Positions 10,719 to 22,504 of a stretch of 64,000 bases of DNA are shown here, in pieces. The first letter of the stretch is position 1, and the number at the start of each line of letters is the position of its first letter. The DNA lies in the NCBI RefSeq assembly GCF_014066305.1, contig NW_023501056.1:274501-338500 (forward strand). The letters are read 5' to 3'. The position numbers and the translations under genes are program-made. The notes under the pieces are model-generated. The model had not been told where the DNA came from. It worked only from the letters and a program-made list of their open reading frames with translations, and ran no database searches. The stretch is from Letharia columbiana (Eukaryota; Ascomycota; Lecanoromycetes; Lecanorales; Parmeliaceae).

Positions 10719-11656
10719 ATGGAATCTTCAACCTCCAAAGTTGAAAGCCCCTTCGCACGTGCCCTCCTCGTAAGCCTCACATTTCGATATCTTCCCTCGA
10801 TTTCTCAAATCAACGTGCGCAACTCAACTGACATTGATAGGCAGGCGCCCTAGCAGGGACAACTGTCGATCTTTCCCTCTACCCCATTGACACCCTTAAA
10901 ACCCGTCTCCAATCCTCCACGGGCTTTTACCAATCCGGCGGTTTCCGCGGTATCTATGCCGGCGTCGGCTCCGCAGTTGTTGGCTCTGCCCCCGGTGCCG
11001 CTCTTTTTTTCGTGAGCTATGAGTCTATCAAATCAGTCTTGAAACGAGCGCGTGAAGCCGAAGCAGGGAAACAATGGATGGGAGACTGGAGCGAACCCAT
11101 TGAACATATGGCGGCAGCCAGTGTGGGTGAAGTGGCTGCTTGTGCGGTCAGAGTGCCAACGGAGGTAGTAAAGCAAAGGGCGCAAGCCAAACAACAGCAG
11201 AATTCCTTGGCAGCCTTGAGCTTTATTCTGGGGCAGAGGAAGGATATTGGGGTGATGGGGGTGTGGAGGGAGATGTATAGGGGATGGGGTATTACCGTTA
11301 TGCGGGAGGTGCCGTTTACCGTTATACAATTCCCGTTGTGGGAGGGATTGAAGGAGTGGCGGAGGAGGAAGACGGGGAAGGACGGTATTACGGCTTTGGA
11401 GAGCGGAGTCTTTGGGAGTGTGGCAGGTGCCGTAGCTGCTGCGGTGACAACGCCGTTAGACGTTTTGAAAACGAGGCTGATGCTGGCGAGAGATAGAGAA
11501 AGAGCTGGAGTGTTGCTGGTGACGATTTTGAGGGAGTCAGGGCCAAGGGCTTTCTTTGCGGGAATGGGTCCCAGAGTGCTGTGGATAAGTGCTGGAGGTG
11601 CTATCTTTCTAGGCAGTTACCAATGGGCATACAATGCAATGGGTGAGCCTCGATAA
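10719..11656 (+). CDS. PET8: mitochondrial S-adenosylmethionine carrier (Pet8/SAMC)
   Basis: Inner-membrane carrier of the SLC25 family that imports S-adenosylmethionine into mitochondria in exchange for S-adenosylhomocysteine. Two exons: 10719-10769 and 10841-11656 (71-nt intron, donor GTAAGC), 288 residues. Three carrier repeats are visible, each with the Px[DE]xx[KR] signature: PIDTLKTRLQ, PTEVVKQRAQ and PLDVLKTRLM. The first repeat's ALLAGALAGTTVDLSLYPIDTLKTR with GGFRGIYAGVGS is characteristic of the SAM-carrier subgroup rather than generic carriers. The tiny first exon is required, because the downstream frame otherwise lacks the first half of helix 1. It is convergent with the WDR48-like gene 162 bp away. 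Confidence 0.93.
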
Positions 11657-11818
11657 AGCGTAATATGAGTGTTTTAGTGACTCAGAGTGCAGTGATGAGA
11701 CTTGGAGAACGCCTCCATCTGTACAGAATGTTGTGTGTGGCTAGTGTCTATATCTTGATAATATACATAGGGCCATCAGGCGGTATCAAAGTGATTGTAC
11801 ACGCATCAATATATCCAG

Positions 11819-14800
11819 TCAAGTATGTAGTACCGGCCCAGTTTTTGCCGTCCCCTCATCCGCAGCAGCCTGCTCCTTCTTAACCCTTTCTCTCTCCTCA
11901 AGCTCCGGTCTTCTCCCATTCGATTTGTAGTACAATATGACATCTCCACCAGACTTCGATACATGAGCTCGCAAAGTAGCTAGGGTGGAGTTGTGTGCAA
12001 CGAGCTGATCCTGGCAATATAGCTCGAGGTAGTCTTCTGGCTTGACTTCGCCGGGATCTGGTTGCTCAGGCAGAGTTTCTATACGTTCGGCCACGTAAGC
12101 GAGGACCTTTTTGGCACGAAGCATGCGATTTGCGTTGAGTCGGGAGTTGCTGCTAGCATTTAGTCTTCAAGAGTGAGTGTAAGAAGAGTAGGGGGGCGTA
12201 CCCATCGGGGCTTGCGATGCTGGGAAGCAGGTCTTGGTAAGGTAACAGCACGAACGACACCTTGGGAATTTCCTTAACAGGCATGTGGTTCTAAGTTCGT
12301 TAATAGTCTACAAAACGCGGTTGTAGGATTACAGCATACCTTCAATAGAAGATCGCCTAGCCACATTGGCGCGGTTCTCTCAATTAGATCAGCATCACTG
12401 CCGACAGAGCTGATGGTCCCTCTATACAAATCCGCGACTCCCCCTGAATCAGGCTGGTCTTCTTGGATAAGTACAGTCGTAAACGGCGGAGGCCGAAGTA
12501 GAGGTGTTTCGTTCAATGAGCTGGGCGTAATCCCCGTCGCAAGGGGCTGGGAGGGTCCACGCTGTATACGTTCCTCATAGTCATACCTGAGCTTCTGTAT
12601 CGTGCCGAAGAAGTTGTCTTGAACAGTCTTGTCCTCTTTCTCCTCGGACTTGTCAGACTCTTCCGATATCTCATCTACGACTGCTGGCTTGACATCCTGG
12701 GACGTGCGGCCCAATTTCTTTGGGAAATTCATACGGAATTTCTTGCCGAATAGCGAGCTGGATTTCTCCTCTTTGTCTGCGTCAACAGGCGACGTTGTGG
12801 CTGTTTCAAGAGATGTGTCTCCAGGAGTGACGGGTCCTTTTAATTGACCGTCGACTGGGCTCTTGGCTTGAGCATTAGATGAGAAGTAATCACCTGCTCT
12901 GTCGCTAGAACTCCGGGGCTGGCTGTGTTGTGATACTCGCTTTTCTAGTGCTGTCCCTTCTTCGGCCGTGACTGACCTGTTCGGCCCCGATGTACTGGTC
13001 ACGCCGTTGATGTAAGGTGTCGCTGCTCCAATTGTAAGACCGGGGGTATTTGTATTTGGGGGACGCGTGATGCCATCCGTCACGATCGTGGGCCGTGGCG
13101 TGATCATGCTATCGTCTTCGTTCATGAAACTTGGGGGATGGATTATAGGAAGCTGTATAGAGGATGGAGCATTCTCCCTGCGTAAAGTGGTAGGCTTTGA
13201 CGTGTTTGCCATCAAGTCATGACGGAATTTGGCATCACGCTCGATCTCCTCACCAATGAGCTTGGCGAACAGAAAGCGCAGTATCCATTTCCCCAGATTT
13301 ATGCGCTGATCGTCTCTGAATTCGCCAGCATTCTCAATGTCCAATTCGTCGGCGTACATCTCTGCGTCGAAGCAGTAATTCTCTTCGAGAATGCATGCCA
13401 ATCTTCCAGTCCTTGTATCTACACCGCACCAATTTGCAACGCTTTCAATCGTATTGACTTCGGGCATAACGTCTTCCAAATGCCTTTTGCCAAAAGATCT
13501 GATCGGTACACATCTCAAAAGATCCCACATCGTTACTTCGCCTGCGGTATCTAACGTTAGGACTCTTCTTCTATCATTCAGCATCACATGTTTGATCAAT
13601 CCATTTTGGCCTTCAATGGTCTCTTCAGGCAGATCGTGGAATGGAACTACAACTCCAAGGTCTTGGTCCACAACTGCTTCGGACATTTTTCTCGCACTTG
13701 TTCCGGAGTATATAGTCGACACTTCTAGATCCCTGGGTCTCTGGCCCGGATACGCCGCGTTGTTAGATATTCGCAAAACACAGGAAAGTGGTATCTTTGA
13801 TTTCGTTATCCCATTCACGGGAGAGGTCTCTTTAGGAGGAGGCGAAGGGATCTTGGGACGAGAGACTATACTAGAACCTCGTTGCTGCCGTACTGACTCC
13901 GGAGATTGGACCTCCTTTCTAGTATCCACATCGTGCCACCGATTGATGCTCGAGCTGGAGGTTGCGGTCCAGACGTAGTCTCCAGCAACAACCACCTTGG
14001 CAACGCCATCATGCTCTTGGGCCACAGCCAAAGACAAGCCTTCGTCCATATCAGGGCAATCGCGAACATCCGTCTTAGCGAGCAATCCTGATCGATCACT
14101 TGAATAGAAGAGAGATAATTGGGGATGGTCAGAGTAGAGTGACCATACGCTGTCGTTGTGCATCGTCAAAGTATACATGCATCTGCCCGCAGTAACGGAC
14201 CAAACTTTGATGGATTGATCTGACGAGGCGGTCATGATCGTATCGCCGTCCTGGTTGATCAGAATATCTCTTATGTTGTCCGTATGGCCCACGAAATTGG
14301 TAATGCGCTTCCCAGACTTCGGATCCCATAGCCTGACGATGCTTTCTGGACCTCCACTAGCCATGACCGAGCCTCTAACACTCAACGCATAGACAGAACC
14401 CTTGGTCTCGTTCTCTCCGAGGTCGATATGTAATCTTTCTCCTCCGCCATTGAGATCCCATAGTTTGATTTTGTGATCTAATCCGCCAGATGCTACCCAG
14501 TCTGAGTGTGCTCCCGGTGATGCGAGACACTTGACGTAGTCGCTGTGTAGTCCGATGGTTGTCGGTATCTGATTATCTTCGGAATGCGGTCTCCACAATT
14601 TTACTGTGATATCTGAAGACGCTGAGACCAAGGCGGAATTGCTATGAGCGAGAAGGATGTCGTTGACCCAGTGGGTGTGGGCTTGCACTTGCTTGCCGAA
14701 GGCCGATGATTTGGACTTCTTAAACGCCTTTGCAGAAGCGTCTTCTCGGGATGTGAATGGGTTCTCGTTATCGTAGGTGTTGGATTCCAGGTCGAGGCCG

Positions 14801-15060
14801 AGATCCCAGGCGCATATCAAACCATCTCGACCGCCTGAGTATCTGTCAGATTGTCAGCGATCTCACTGAGAATTCTTGGTCTAAAGTCCCTTCACAGAAT
14901 CGAGCGATCTGTGTCTATTGCGAGGCCGTTGACCCCCAAACGGTGTCCCCCGGGCGAGTTTGCCAGGGGTAGCACTAGCAATGTGTGTGAGCTTGGTTCC
15001 CTGCAGTGACTGTGGGGGGCACTGACCATAGCTGATCCGTTGGCGGGCCTTGCGCGCCAT
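11819..15060 (-). CDS. WDR48: WDR48/Bun107-type WD40 deubiquitinase activator
   Basis: WD40 protein of the UAF1/WDR48 group, which binds and activates ubiquitin-specific proteases (Bun107 in fission yeast). Five exons on the minus strand: 15027-15060, 14896-14974, 12340-14842, 12202-12290 and 11819-12149, joining into 1,011 residues. The start [19 protein letters not shown] matches the family N-terminus only after the first intron is removed. WD repeats fill roughly residues 20-330, with [24 protein letters not shown] and [13 protein letters not shown] long Ser/Pro/Thr-rich disordered region covers about residues 560-800. The last two exons encode the DUF3337 C-terminal domain ([15 protein letters not shown], then [15 protein letters not shown]), which contacts the enzyme partner in animals. 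The final acceptor could lie 3 nt away, changing one residue. Confidence 0.93.
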
Positions 15061-15667
15061 CTATGTTTATTTCCTGCATGTAGACCTTCAGTTTTCGATC
15101 AACATGGAGCACTCTTATAGTCGGCGGGGTTGAAACCATGCGGTGTTGAGCATGCCGTCGCGCGGTTGGTTGGCTTCGGGGATAAGCAGAAAGTATCCCC
15201 GAGTGGCTGAGCGAATGCTTCATTCTCGGAATATCATGAGTCAGAAACAGAGATGATTGTGAATAGTAATTACAATGGCGCTGGCCGACTTGTTGCATTA
15301 ATCGTGCCAAAGAATGGATGTCGCCTTTCAGCGCGTGTAAATATCATAGCCGCTAGGGGAATGCACTCAAATGACGTCCCTGCAGGTCTACAGACACTCC
15401 TTTCTATCAATACTTTAACATGCTATACACGATGCTGCGATGTAACGCTAGCAGCAGAAAGACAAATAGCAGCTTCATCGCGAAGATTTGCTCAAACATG
15501 GCGTATGTTCATTCAAACCCAGGGGAACCTCTGTGAAGGCAACTGTAGTGCATCTCGTAATCCTTGCATTACTAGCACCGATATCTGTGGTGCGACATCG
15601 ATGCATGTCTCTCATGGAACCATCCACGTTTGGTATACGGAGCCCAACACGCCGCCGAGGGAACGCG
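15061..15667. other. intergenic between the Hal4-like kinase 3' end and the WDR48 promoter
   Basis: 607 bp, expected to hold the WDR48 promoter (right of its start codon at 15060) and the kinase 3' UTR. A perfect 8-bp stem with a 9-nt loop lies at 15177-15201, about 120 bp upstream of the WDR48 start. A plus-strand ORF spanning 15253-15735 overlaps the kinase 3' end and shows no family resemblance. Confidence 0.5.
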
Positions 15668-18184
15668 TTACTTCTGGCCGGGTGCTGGAGCAGGAGTGCC
15701 TGGTTCTAGTGTGTGCTCGTGACCGCGAGCTTTAACCACCTTCCCTCCTTCAACCTGTTGGCAAACTGGTGTACTCGATATCCATGGATCGGCTATCATG
15801 TCCTCCAATGTAGCTCGATTTTTGGGGTTGACCTGAAGCATTTTCCCCATTATGGTTCTTGTTTCTCTAGGTAAAAGACGAAGTAGGCGCCAAGGCCCTT
15901 TGATGACATTGTCTTTCGGAGCGTCAAGTCGAGACCCTGGATTAGTAGATTCACGAGCATTATTTTTGACTTCCGAGCTCTGTCCCGGCTGGTCATTATG
16001 ATGAGCGGGCGCTGAGCTTCGGCGCTCGTCTGCATTGCCAGGTGTGACTTCTGTTGCAGGCTTTGATCTTTCCTTGGCCCCGACCTCAGTGGATGGAGCT
16101 CCCGCGGAAGGCGGCGAAACGAAGAGTTTGAAGGAATTGTCGGTCAAGCGGGGCATCTTCCACGGGAAACGTCGCAGAGACATGCAGGCAAATATTATGG
16201 CAAGAGACCATATGTCTGCGGGTTGAGGATCATATTTGGGATGATCGTAAACTTCGGGCGCCAAATATGGATCTGAACCCACAACACCTACTGTCTGTGA
16301 GCTTTGAATTGTTTCGTGGGGCGGAAAGGTAGCTTACCACTCGCTAATATTATGTCGTTCTCGAACGGATACTTGAAGACGCTAGCGCTACCAAAGTCGA
16401 TCAACTTCATGATGCCATGCTCGTTCACCACCACGTTATCCAACTTGAGGTCTCTGTGGGCAAGCCCCATGCTGTGGAGAAATGTTACACCGCTCACAAT
16501 TTGAAGAAATGAGCACGCGACCTCTTCCCTTGACATTTTGCCAGTCATCACAATTGCAAAAAGATCAAACGGCGCGTACTCCATGACCTCATACCAATGA
16601 CCCTTTTCGTGCACGATGTCTAGTGTCTCGATGATGTTGCCGTGATGTAATGTTGATCCAATGCAAAATTCGGCGGTGACTTTTTTATTGTATTCTCGCT
16701 CAGTCTCGTAAGAATGTCGATCTCGGAACTGCTTGACGGCGAAGGTCAGGCCATCGCTGCTCCGCTTCATGAGCTTGACAGAACCTCCAGCCCCTGATCC
16801 GAGGACTTTCCCAAATTTCCCCCACTTGGTTTGCAGACCATGATCATCAGCGAATGGAACGTTGGCGATCGCTTGCTGGTGTGGCGGCGTCCTGACCCCT
16901 GAATTATTATTGAGCGATGCTTTTGCGGACTTCGCAGGCGATTGTGCACGTTTCTTATGATGACCTCCAATTCCAAAGAAGCGTTTCAACTCGGACATCG
17001 AACCGTGTGGCTTATCATCCATATGGGCAACGTGATCCTTCTGCCCCCCTAAGCCATGCATTGAGAACGTCGATTTTCTATGCTCAGCTTTAAGATCATT
17101 GCCACTGTTCGAGCGCGGCAAAGCTCCAGAAGAACCACCTGTCAAGTTGATGCCAGATCGACGCCGCACATCACCAAAGACGAATCTTTTATCGATTGTG
17201 TCAAGGTTTCTCGTTTGCGGAGGTCTCTTACTTCTAGCATATGGATCATCTCGGTCGCCGACTGGTGTGAAAGGTCTTTGGTAGCTTGATGGAGGTGTGA
17301 CTGTCCCAGAGACTGCATCTGCAGCTTGTGTAGGACTAACCTCTCGCGAAGGTGGAACAGAGCCTTCGCTAGGTCTTGAGTTGGAGCTGTCAGATTGTGC
17401 TGGTGTCGCTGAGCCATCGGATGGTCCAATGACAAATCCAGATGCACGCTTTGACCGATCTGCTGTGTTGGAACCTTGAGATATAGATGTCGGACGGGTA
17501 GAGGCGGGATCTGAAGGTGTCGACGGCCTTGAAGTGGCGGCGCTTGCCGGAGATGGAGATTTCCCAGGACCTGAAGTCTGCGGAGCCATCTGGACCGGGT
17601 CAGGGTGAACTTTGGCCAGATGTGCGCCAGAGCCGTCAGGGATCAGGCGAGAACCTTCAGGATGCTCTATTCCAGCTGGTGTAAGAGGAGGTGTAGTCAT
17701 TGTAGAAGGGGGAGACATTCTGGGAGATGGCGCACCAGACCGTGTTGCCTCCCTCGATGTATGGTATGGACTTGATTCATTCGAAGGTGCTCTGGAGACG
17801 GGCAGAGACACAGGCTCGTAGGCGAAATTACTTGTCCGTCTCTGGTGCAAGTGTGAATGATGTAGTCCCAGGGACAAATTCCGTATTTCATCCTCTGCGC
17901 CCGAGCCAAGTTCACCTCTGGATATTGGAGATTCTGAAGCTTCTGTATTGCTTTGTAGGCTTTGGGCAGGCTCTATTTCTTGGTTGACAGACGCGAATCT
18001 GACTGTTTGTGGTAACGTAGGTTCAGAAGGTTGTGCGCCGGATGGTGTCTGCCCTGGTGTCGCGTTTCCCTCTTCACCTGAGGTTGCTCGTGGAATCAGC
18101 TGCTGACACACTGCGCCACGAAATTTAACGGGTAGCTGACAGACCTTCAAAGTTCAATGGATCTTTTGGATGTGTTGGTTCCAT
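15668..18184 (-). CDS. hal4: Hal4/Sat4-type serine/threonine protein kinase
   Basis: Kinase of the fungal Npr1/Hal family; Hal4/Sat4 in yeast stabilises plasma-membrane potassium transporters and ion tolerance. Three exons on the minus strand (18145-18184, 16338-18077, 15668-16287) give 799 residues. The first exon is short, starting MEPTHPKDPLNFE, and joins through a 67-nt intron with acceptor CCTCAG. It is needed because the long frame downstream opens only with a TTG. The N-terminal half is Ser/Pro/Thr-rich and disordered. The kinase domain begins near residue 435: glycine loop GSGAGGSVKL at about 440, FAVKQF lysine, HRDLKLDN at about 554, DFGSA, and SGVVGSDPYLAPEVY rebuilt across the second intron. 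A roughly 90-residue low-complexity insert lies between PRLTDNSFKLF and LLPRETRTIMGKML, where this family carries variable inserts. The short exon 1 is inferred. Confidence 0.9.
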
Positions 18185-18711
18185 CCTCACAGTCCAACCC
18201 TTTTCAACTGGGAGACTGGGGTTGCGAAGAATTAGGCCTCGGAGCGACAATTGAACATGCTGGGACAGCGAGGCAACGGTGCAGACTTCTTAAACGGACC
18301 GAAACACGACGGGAGAGTATGCTGTTGGCGTATAAGAAAGCAAAAAGTGACAGAAAGCCGTTGGGATAGTCGTTAGATAAGATACTTATAGTACTTCATA
18401 CTCAACCGCAATTGAGACCTGTAACGGTTCTTGGATGTGTGATCTTCGGCAGGTGGGATGATTCATATGTACTTTATCATTAGCGTAAACTCTAAAGCTT
18501 ATCAGCGCCGGCGTTAAGCCCTCAAAGACTTCGTGTTAGTGACACCTGCAAAAGCAAGCGTCCTATACTCTAGTAAACACTCTCAGCTTAACGAAGGATA
18601 CTGAAACACTGGAAAATCAAGACAGCTAAACCAACCAACTCTGACTCGCGGGGTCAGCCAGTCGCCCGACCAGATTTTCCCTTGCAATCAGGCAGCTCCG
18701 ACGACGCATCG
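18185..18711. other. intergenic, upstream of the Hal4-like kinase
   Basis: About 530 bp holding the kinase promoter and 5' leader. I see no gene. ORFs in it are short and without resemblance. Confidence 0.45.
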
Positions 18712-18843
18712 ATGCCTACTCACCTGTCGTTCGCGTTCGGGGTCGGAAACCTCTTCAATTTCAAATTTGATTACCGTCCCCGAGAGTCATCTCCGGGCAG
18801 ATATGATCCGAGATCTGCAATTACTGACTACGATATGGCCAGA
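18712..18843 (+). other. possible 5' exon for the 2EXR gene (uncertain)
   Basis: An ATG-initiated 44-codon segment (MPTHLSFAFG... ending in DMAR) runs directly into a GTAGGT donor. It would join in frame to the exon opening at 19023 through a 179-nt intron ending AACAGTAG. This would give the downstream 2EXR protein a start codon, which it otherwise lacks. The acceptor context is unusual, and the segment has no recognisable domain. Confidence 0.25.
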
Positions 18844-19022
18844 GTAGGTCAATCATTCTAACAAGACTTTGGGTCTGTTCACTAATATGTCAGAAGAGGT
18901 AGGACTTCCGCAGCCGCAGATACCTTCAAATAGACGTCCTTAAGAGCAGCGAGACATAGTCCGGGATTCCCATCCTCCCAGGCACACGTTTCATGACTCC
19001 AATTTCCGTCTATAAACAGTAG

Positions 19023-20090
19023 TTGCTGACTGGGAACTTCGCCAGCGGGGTCAAGATAGATTCTACAGAAGATCCAATCATCCCTCAGGATCAAAGTCAA
19101 TGCCCGCTGTTCTCTGCAGTGCCCGCTGAGATAAGACATATGATTTTCCATCATCTCTTGACAACAGCGGACCCAATAGAGAAACCGCACAAGCATTTGG
19201 GCAGCAAGGAGACAGCGTTGCTCGACAATTACAAGCCAATCCCCGAAATTGATTCCACAATTCTCAGAACATGCCGTATGATCTATTCCGAGGCTTTACC
19301 CATTCTTTACGGCCAGAACACATTCGAATTTTCCTCGGCGAATGCTATCCGCTCTTTCCAGAGCAAGAGTCTCATTGGTTATCCTCTGGGTAAGGCAATC
19401 CACATTCCGCTAATATCGCGATCTTCTACATATGATGAGACCTACTGATGGCGACCAAGTAGCTTTCAATCTCAAGTTGGCCCCCATGGGACGGCTGACC
19501 TTGCTCCGCTCGGTCATCATCAATCTGAACGCGGAGTATCGTTGGCACTCCTCAATCGGGGTCAATGGGACACGCGGCGCTCCGAACAGAGATCACATTT
19601 GGCGTGACTGGTATGTACCATTTTAGCGCAGTTTTTTCACATTTCTAGGCCACTTTATGAGTTGCGTGCTTTCTCGCGGCAGAAGGCTCCGGACGCCCCT
19701 ATTGATTGTCAATTCGCTCAAAAAATTTGGCCCGGGGGAGGACCGTTGACTCAAACAATTTTACAGGTCCACAACATTATTCAGCGAGAGCGACGACCTG
19801 TGTCCATGGGGTGGCCGAAACGGACTCGGCTTCCCTGCGTTAGAAAAATTGACACTCGACTTCTCAGAATGGCAGTTGACCGAAAGCGAGGGTCTTTTGG
19901 TAGATTCTGCCACCGTCTGGATCTAGTCGTTTGCTGACCTTACCATTAGGTGAAGCCGTTCCTTAAGAAACTTGGAGAATCGGGAGGCTTGAACGAACTG
20001 GTGCTGAAAGGGGTGAAACATCAGCCCACCATTGACCAGTTCCAAGCTGGGCTTGTAAGGGAGGGAGGAACGTTTCGAGTGAAGAATTGA
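19023..20090 (+). CDS. 2EXR/F-box-like (DUF7730-type) hypothetical protein, start uncertain
   Basis: Fungal protein of the abundant 2EXR/DUF7730 type, function unknown; some relatives resemble F-box substrate adaptors. Four exons can be joined in frame: 19023-19389, 19463-19610, 19767-19899 and 19950-20090 (789 nt, about 262 residues). The N-terminal hallmark is CPLFSAVPAEIRHMIFHHLL, then ILRTCRMIYSEALPILYGQNTFEF. The C-terminal hallmark is FPALEKLTLDFSEWQLTESEGLL joined to VKPFLKKLGESGGL and HQPTIDQFQAGLVREGGTFRV, both familiar from the family. The third intron (156 nt) could instead contain a further short exon near 19655. No in-frame ATG precedes the conserved region, because a TAG sits just upstream of 19023. 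An upstream exon is therefore required, possibly 18712-18843. It is convergent with the uL11m gene. Confidence 0.7.
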
Positions 20091-20310
20091 CCCACAAACA
20101 GTCTGGCTGCAGAACTGCCAAACACTGGTCTGTGCAGATATTGAGAGCATAACTAAAATCTTTAATTTGTGAACCCAATTTTGTATAAATGACCCTCCTG
20201 CATTCACGAGACGACGGTAAGTTTAGAGTGACAAGCCGCTTGGCGATCATGATTTCAAGTCCGGATGTACTATATGACACCGTCGCTATGCCGAACAGGA
20301 GCAAAGTTCC

Positions 20311-20827
20311 TCATGGTTTCACTGTAACCCCGATTGTCTTCGCCTGCGCGATAACACTCTTGCACAATCCATCCAACGGTAACCCACTCAACCTCAGTTC
20401 ACTCTGCTTTATCTTCGCAATATCGTAAATATGTTTCAGCGAAACCTCCCCAACACTCTCCTTCCCTGGCAACATAGCCCCCCTCACTTTGCCCTTCCTT
20501 TCTTTCACATTCGCTGCCTGAAGTAGTAGGTAAGATGTCGTAGGTGTGCGCAGTTCGAAGTGAAATGAGCGGTCAGGGCGGACGGTGACTCGAGCAGGGA
20601 TTGGTATACCGGGCGTCATGTAGGCAGTTCGAGCGTTGAATTCCTGAGGGCGAGTTCAGAGATGATCCTTGGGACGGGGCAAGGGCAGAAGGAATTACTT
20701 TACAGAAGTCAATCGACTTGACCCCCTTGCTACCTAGAGCGGGACCGACAGGAGGACTGGGTGAGGCTTGGCCGGCACCAACTATGAGTTTGACGACTTG
20801 GTCTTTGGCTATCGCTTTTCGTGCCAT
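20311..20827 (-). CDS. MRPL19: mitochondrial large-subunit ribosomal protein uL11m
   Basis: Component of the mitochondrial ribosome's L7/L12 stalk base, the GTPase-associated centre, where it binds large-subunit rRNA. Two exons on the minus strand (20699-20827, 20311-20643; intron 55 nt with CCCTCAG acceptor) give 153 residues, typical of bacterial-type L11. The N-terminal domain has the conserved [23 protein letters not shown] with SIDFCK continuing as EFNART across the splice. The C-terminal rRNA-binding domain follows, with [18 protein letters not shown] and an ending of [15 protein letters not shown]. It starts directly with [10 protein letters not shown] and has no obvious long presequence. 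It is divergent from SVF1, with 315 bp between start codons. Confidence 0.95.
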
Positions 20828-21142
20828 TGGAAAGGTCGTTGTGAAGTTCTGATGAGGGTAACGATGGTTGGGCTTTGTATCGTTCAAGCAGAGTCCAGAG
20901 CTGATCGCGAGCAAAAGACTCCTGAGTTCGGCTCTACTGCCCTCCTCCTCGATACATAGCCTTGCTGTCACCAATGTGGCTGAGGTCTTGGAATAAGTGC
21001 TGCTGCTTTGAAATCCGAACTCCAAGGATCTTCTCAGCGGGCCGTCCCGGATCTGCACGTCGATGTCTCCGAGGTTGTGTCGGTCTCTGTAGCCTCGAGT
21101 CCAACACCACTTTGTCACTACACACATCCATTATCGCTAATC
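20828..21142. promoter_or_regulatory. divergent promoter between uL11m and SVF1
   Basis: 315 bp between the two start codons must serve both genes. Long frames reading through it on both strands lack any family resemblance. No specific motif is claimed. Confidence 0.5.
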
Positions 21143-22504
21143 ATGAATTGGATAAAGCAGCAGTAAGTGAACGTGTTCTACACACCTTTCCGTCATTTGA
21201 TACTGACAGAGTAGGGTAGCAAACGTTGCTGGAACGCAAGAGCCAATCTATGGACCTTCCGCTATACAGTCAGTCGCCGAGCAGGCAGAGCAAGTACCCT
21301 ACACCGAGTTGCAAAAGGATGACCTCAAATGGGCTGCAATGACATCGACGTGTGTGGAGACACAGACTTTCTATTTGATGGCGGATACTGGGCATGTTGG
21401 AATGGCTCAAGTCATCTACAGCAATGTCGCGTGAGACAGCGCTACCTCTACCCTATGTGGAGAAGCAGGCTGATACGCTCACATTAGCGGTATACACACC
21501 ACATGCCAATACAACACAAAAATCTTCTATCCCGACGGCAGAACCCCCAACCTCTGGTCCTCCGATGCGCTCAAGAACTTTGAATTCGACTCCGAGAAGC
21601 TTTCTTGCTACGCCGACGGCTGTGCCCTTACTCTCGGCGAGGACGGAACTTCATACACCGTCAAATCGGCGACAAATGAAGCTAGCATCGTGAATTTGAC
21701 AATCAAGCGGACAGCGCCGGGATTCCATGTTGGAAAGGATGGGAAGAGCTATTTTGGCACTGATCCAAAGCATCCATGGGGTTCCATGAGACATGGATTT
21801 TGGCCTCGATGTCAAGCGGAAGGTAGTATCATTACCAAAGCTGGAGAAGTGAATTTCAAGGGAAGGGCTTTCTTCGTGCATGCTCTTCAAGGAATGAAGC
21901 CTCATCACGCGGGTAAGGAGCTGATCGCGCTTTCCACCAACTTTCTTTTTTACTGATGACTCAATAGCTGCCAAGTGGAATTTTGTCAATTTCCAGTCTC
22001 CAAGTTATTCAGCTGTCATGATGGAATATACAACCCCACCCTCATATGGCTCTACTATCGTTAACGTTGGTGGGATAGCAACAGACGGAGAGATCCTCTG
22101 TGCAGGTTCCCAAGGAAATTCTGTCGAGCATACCAAAGTCATGCCAGATCGCGAAAATGAATGGCCAGAGCCAGAAGCTGTCAAATATGTCTGGGGTGGA
22201 GTCACCAAGGACAAGAAGCCTGTTTCCGCCACTCTTGCGGGAAGTTTGGGCAAGAGACTTGATAAGGTGGACGTGATGGCGAAAATTCCTGGCTTTATCA
22301 AGACTATTGTTGGTGGAGTAGTAGGAACGAAACCTTACATCTACCAGGTACGCTGTCTTGCAGCAGATTTCGAAGTTTCTCTTTCGCTAACAATGCGTCT
22401 CACAGTATGCACCGCAGCAGAAGCTTTCCATCACGGTCAAGCTTGATGGGGTCGAAACAACAGAGGAAGGAGAGTTATTCACGGAGGCGACTTTCATTTC
22501 TTGA
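21143..22504 (+). CDS. SVF1: survival factor 1 (Svf1-like lipocalin-fold protein)
   Basis: Svf1 supports survival under oxidative and cold stress and sphingolipid homeostasis in yeast, where it is linked to ceramide transport between ER and Golgi. Five exons: 21143-21162, 21215-21430, 21488-21912, 21968-22347 and 22406-22504, total 379 residues. The short first exon encodes MNWIKQQ and joins to [20 protein letters not shown], the family's N-terminal amphipathic stretch. [51 protein letters not shown] and [11 protein letters not shown] mark the two lipocalin-like halves. The protein ends with [13 protein letters not shown]. All introns are 50-60 nt with canonical ends, and each removes an in-frame stop or frame change. 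It is tandem with the dynein gene 322 bp downstream. Confidence 0.95.

Noticed and set aside
15253..15735. 160-codon plus-strand ORF
   Set aside because: It overlaps the 3' end of the Hal4-like kinase on the other strand, has no domain and an odd Cys/Thr-rich composition.
19655..19766. Extra exon of the 2EXR gene in the frame PLYELRAFSRQKAPD
   Set aside because: It can be entered in phase but then cannot rejoin the well-supported FPALEKLTLDF frame with canonical splice sites. Skipping it keeps the frame.
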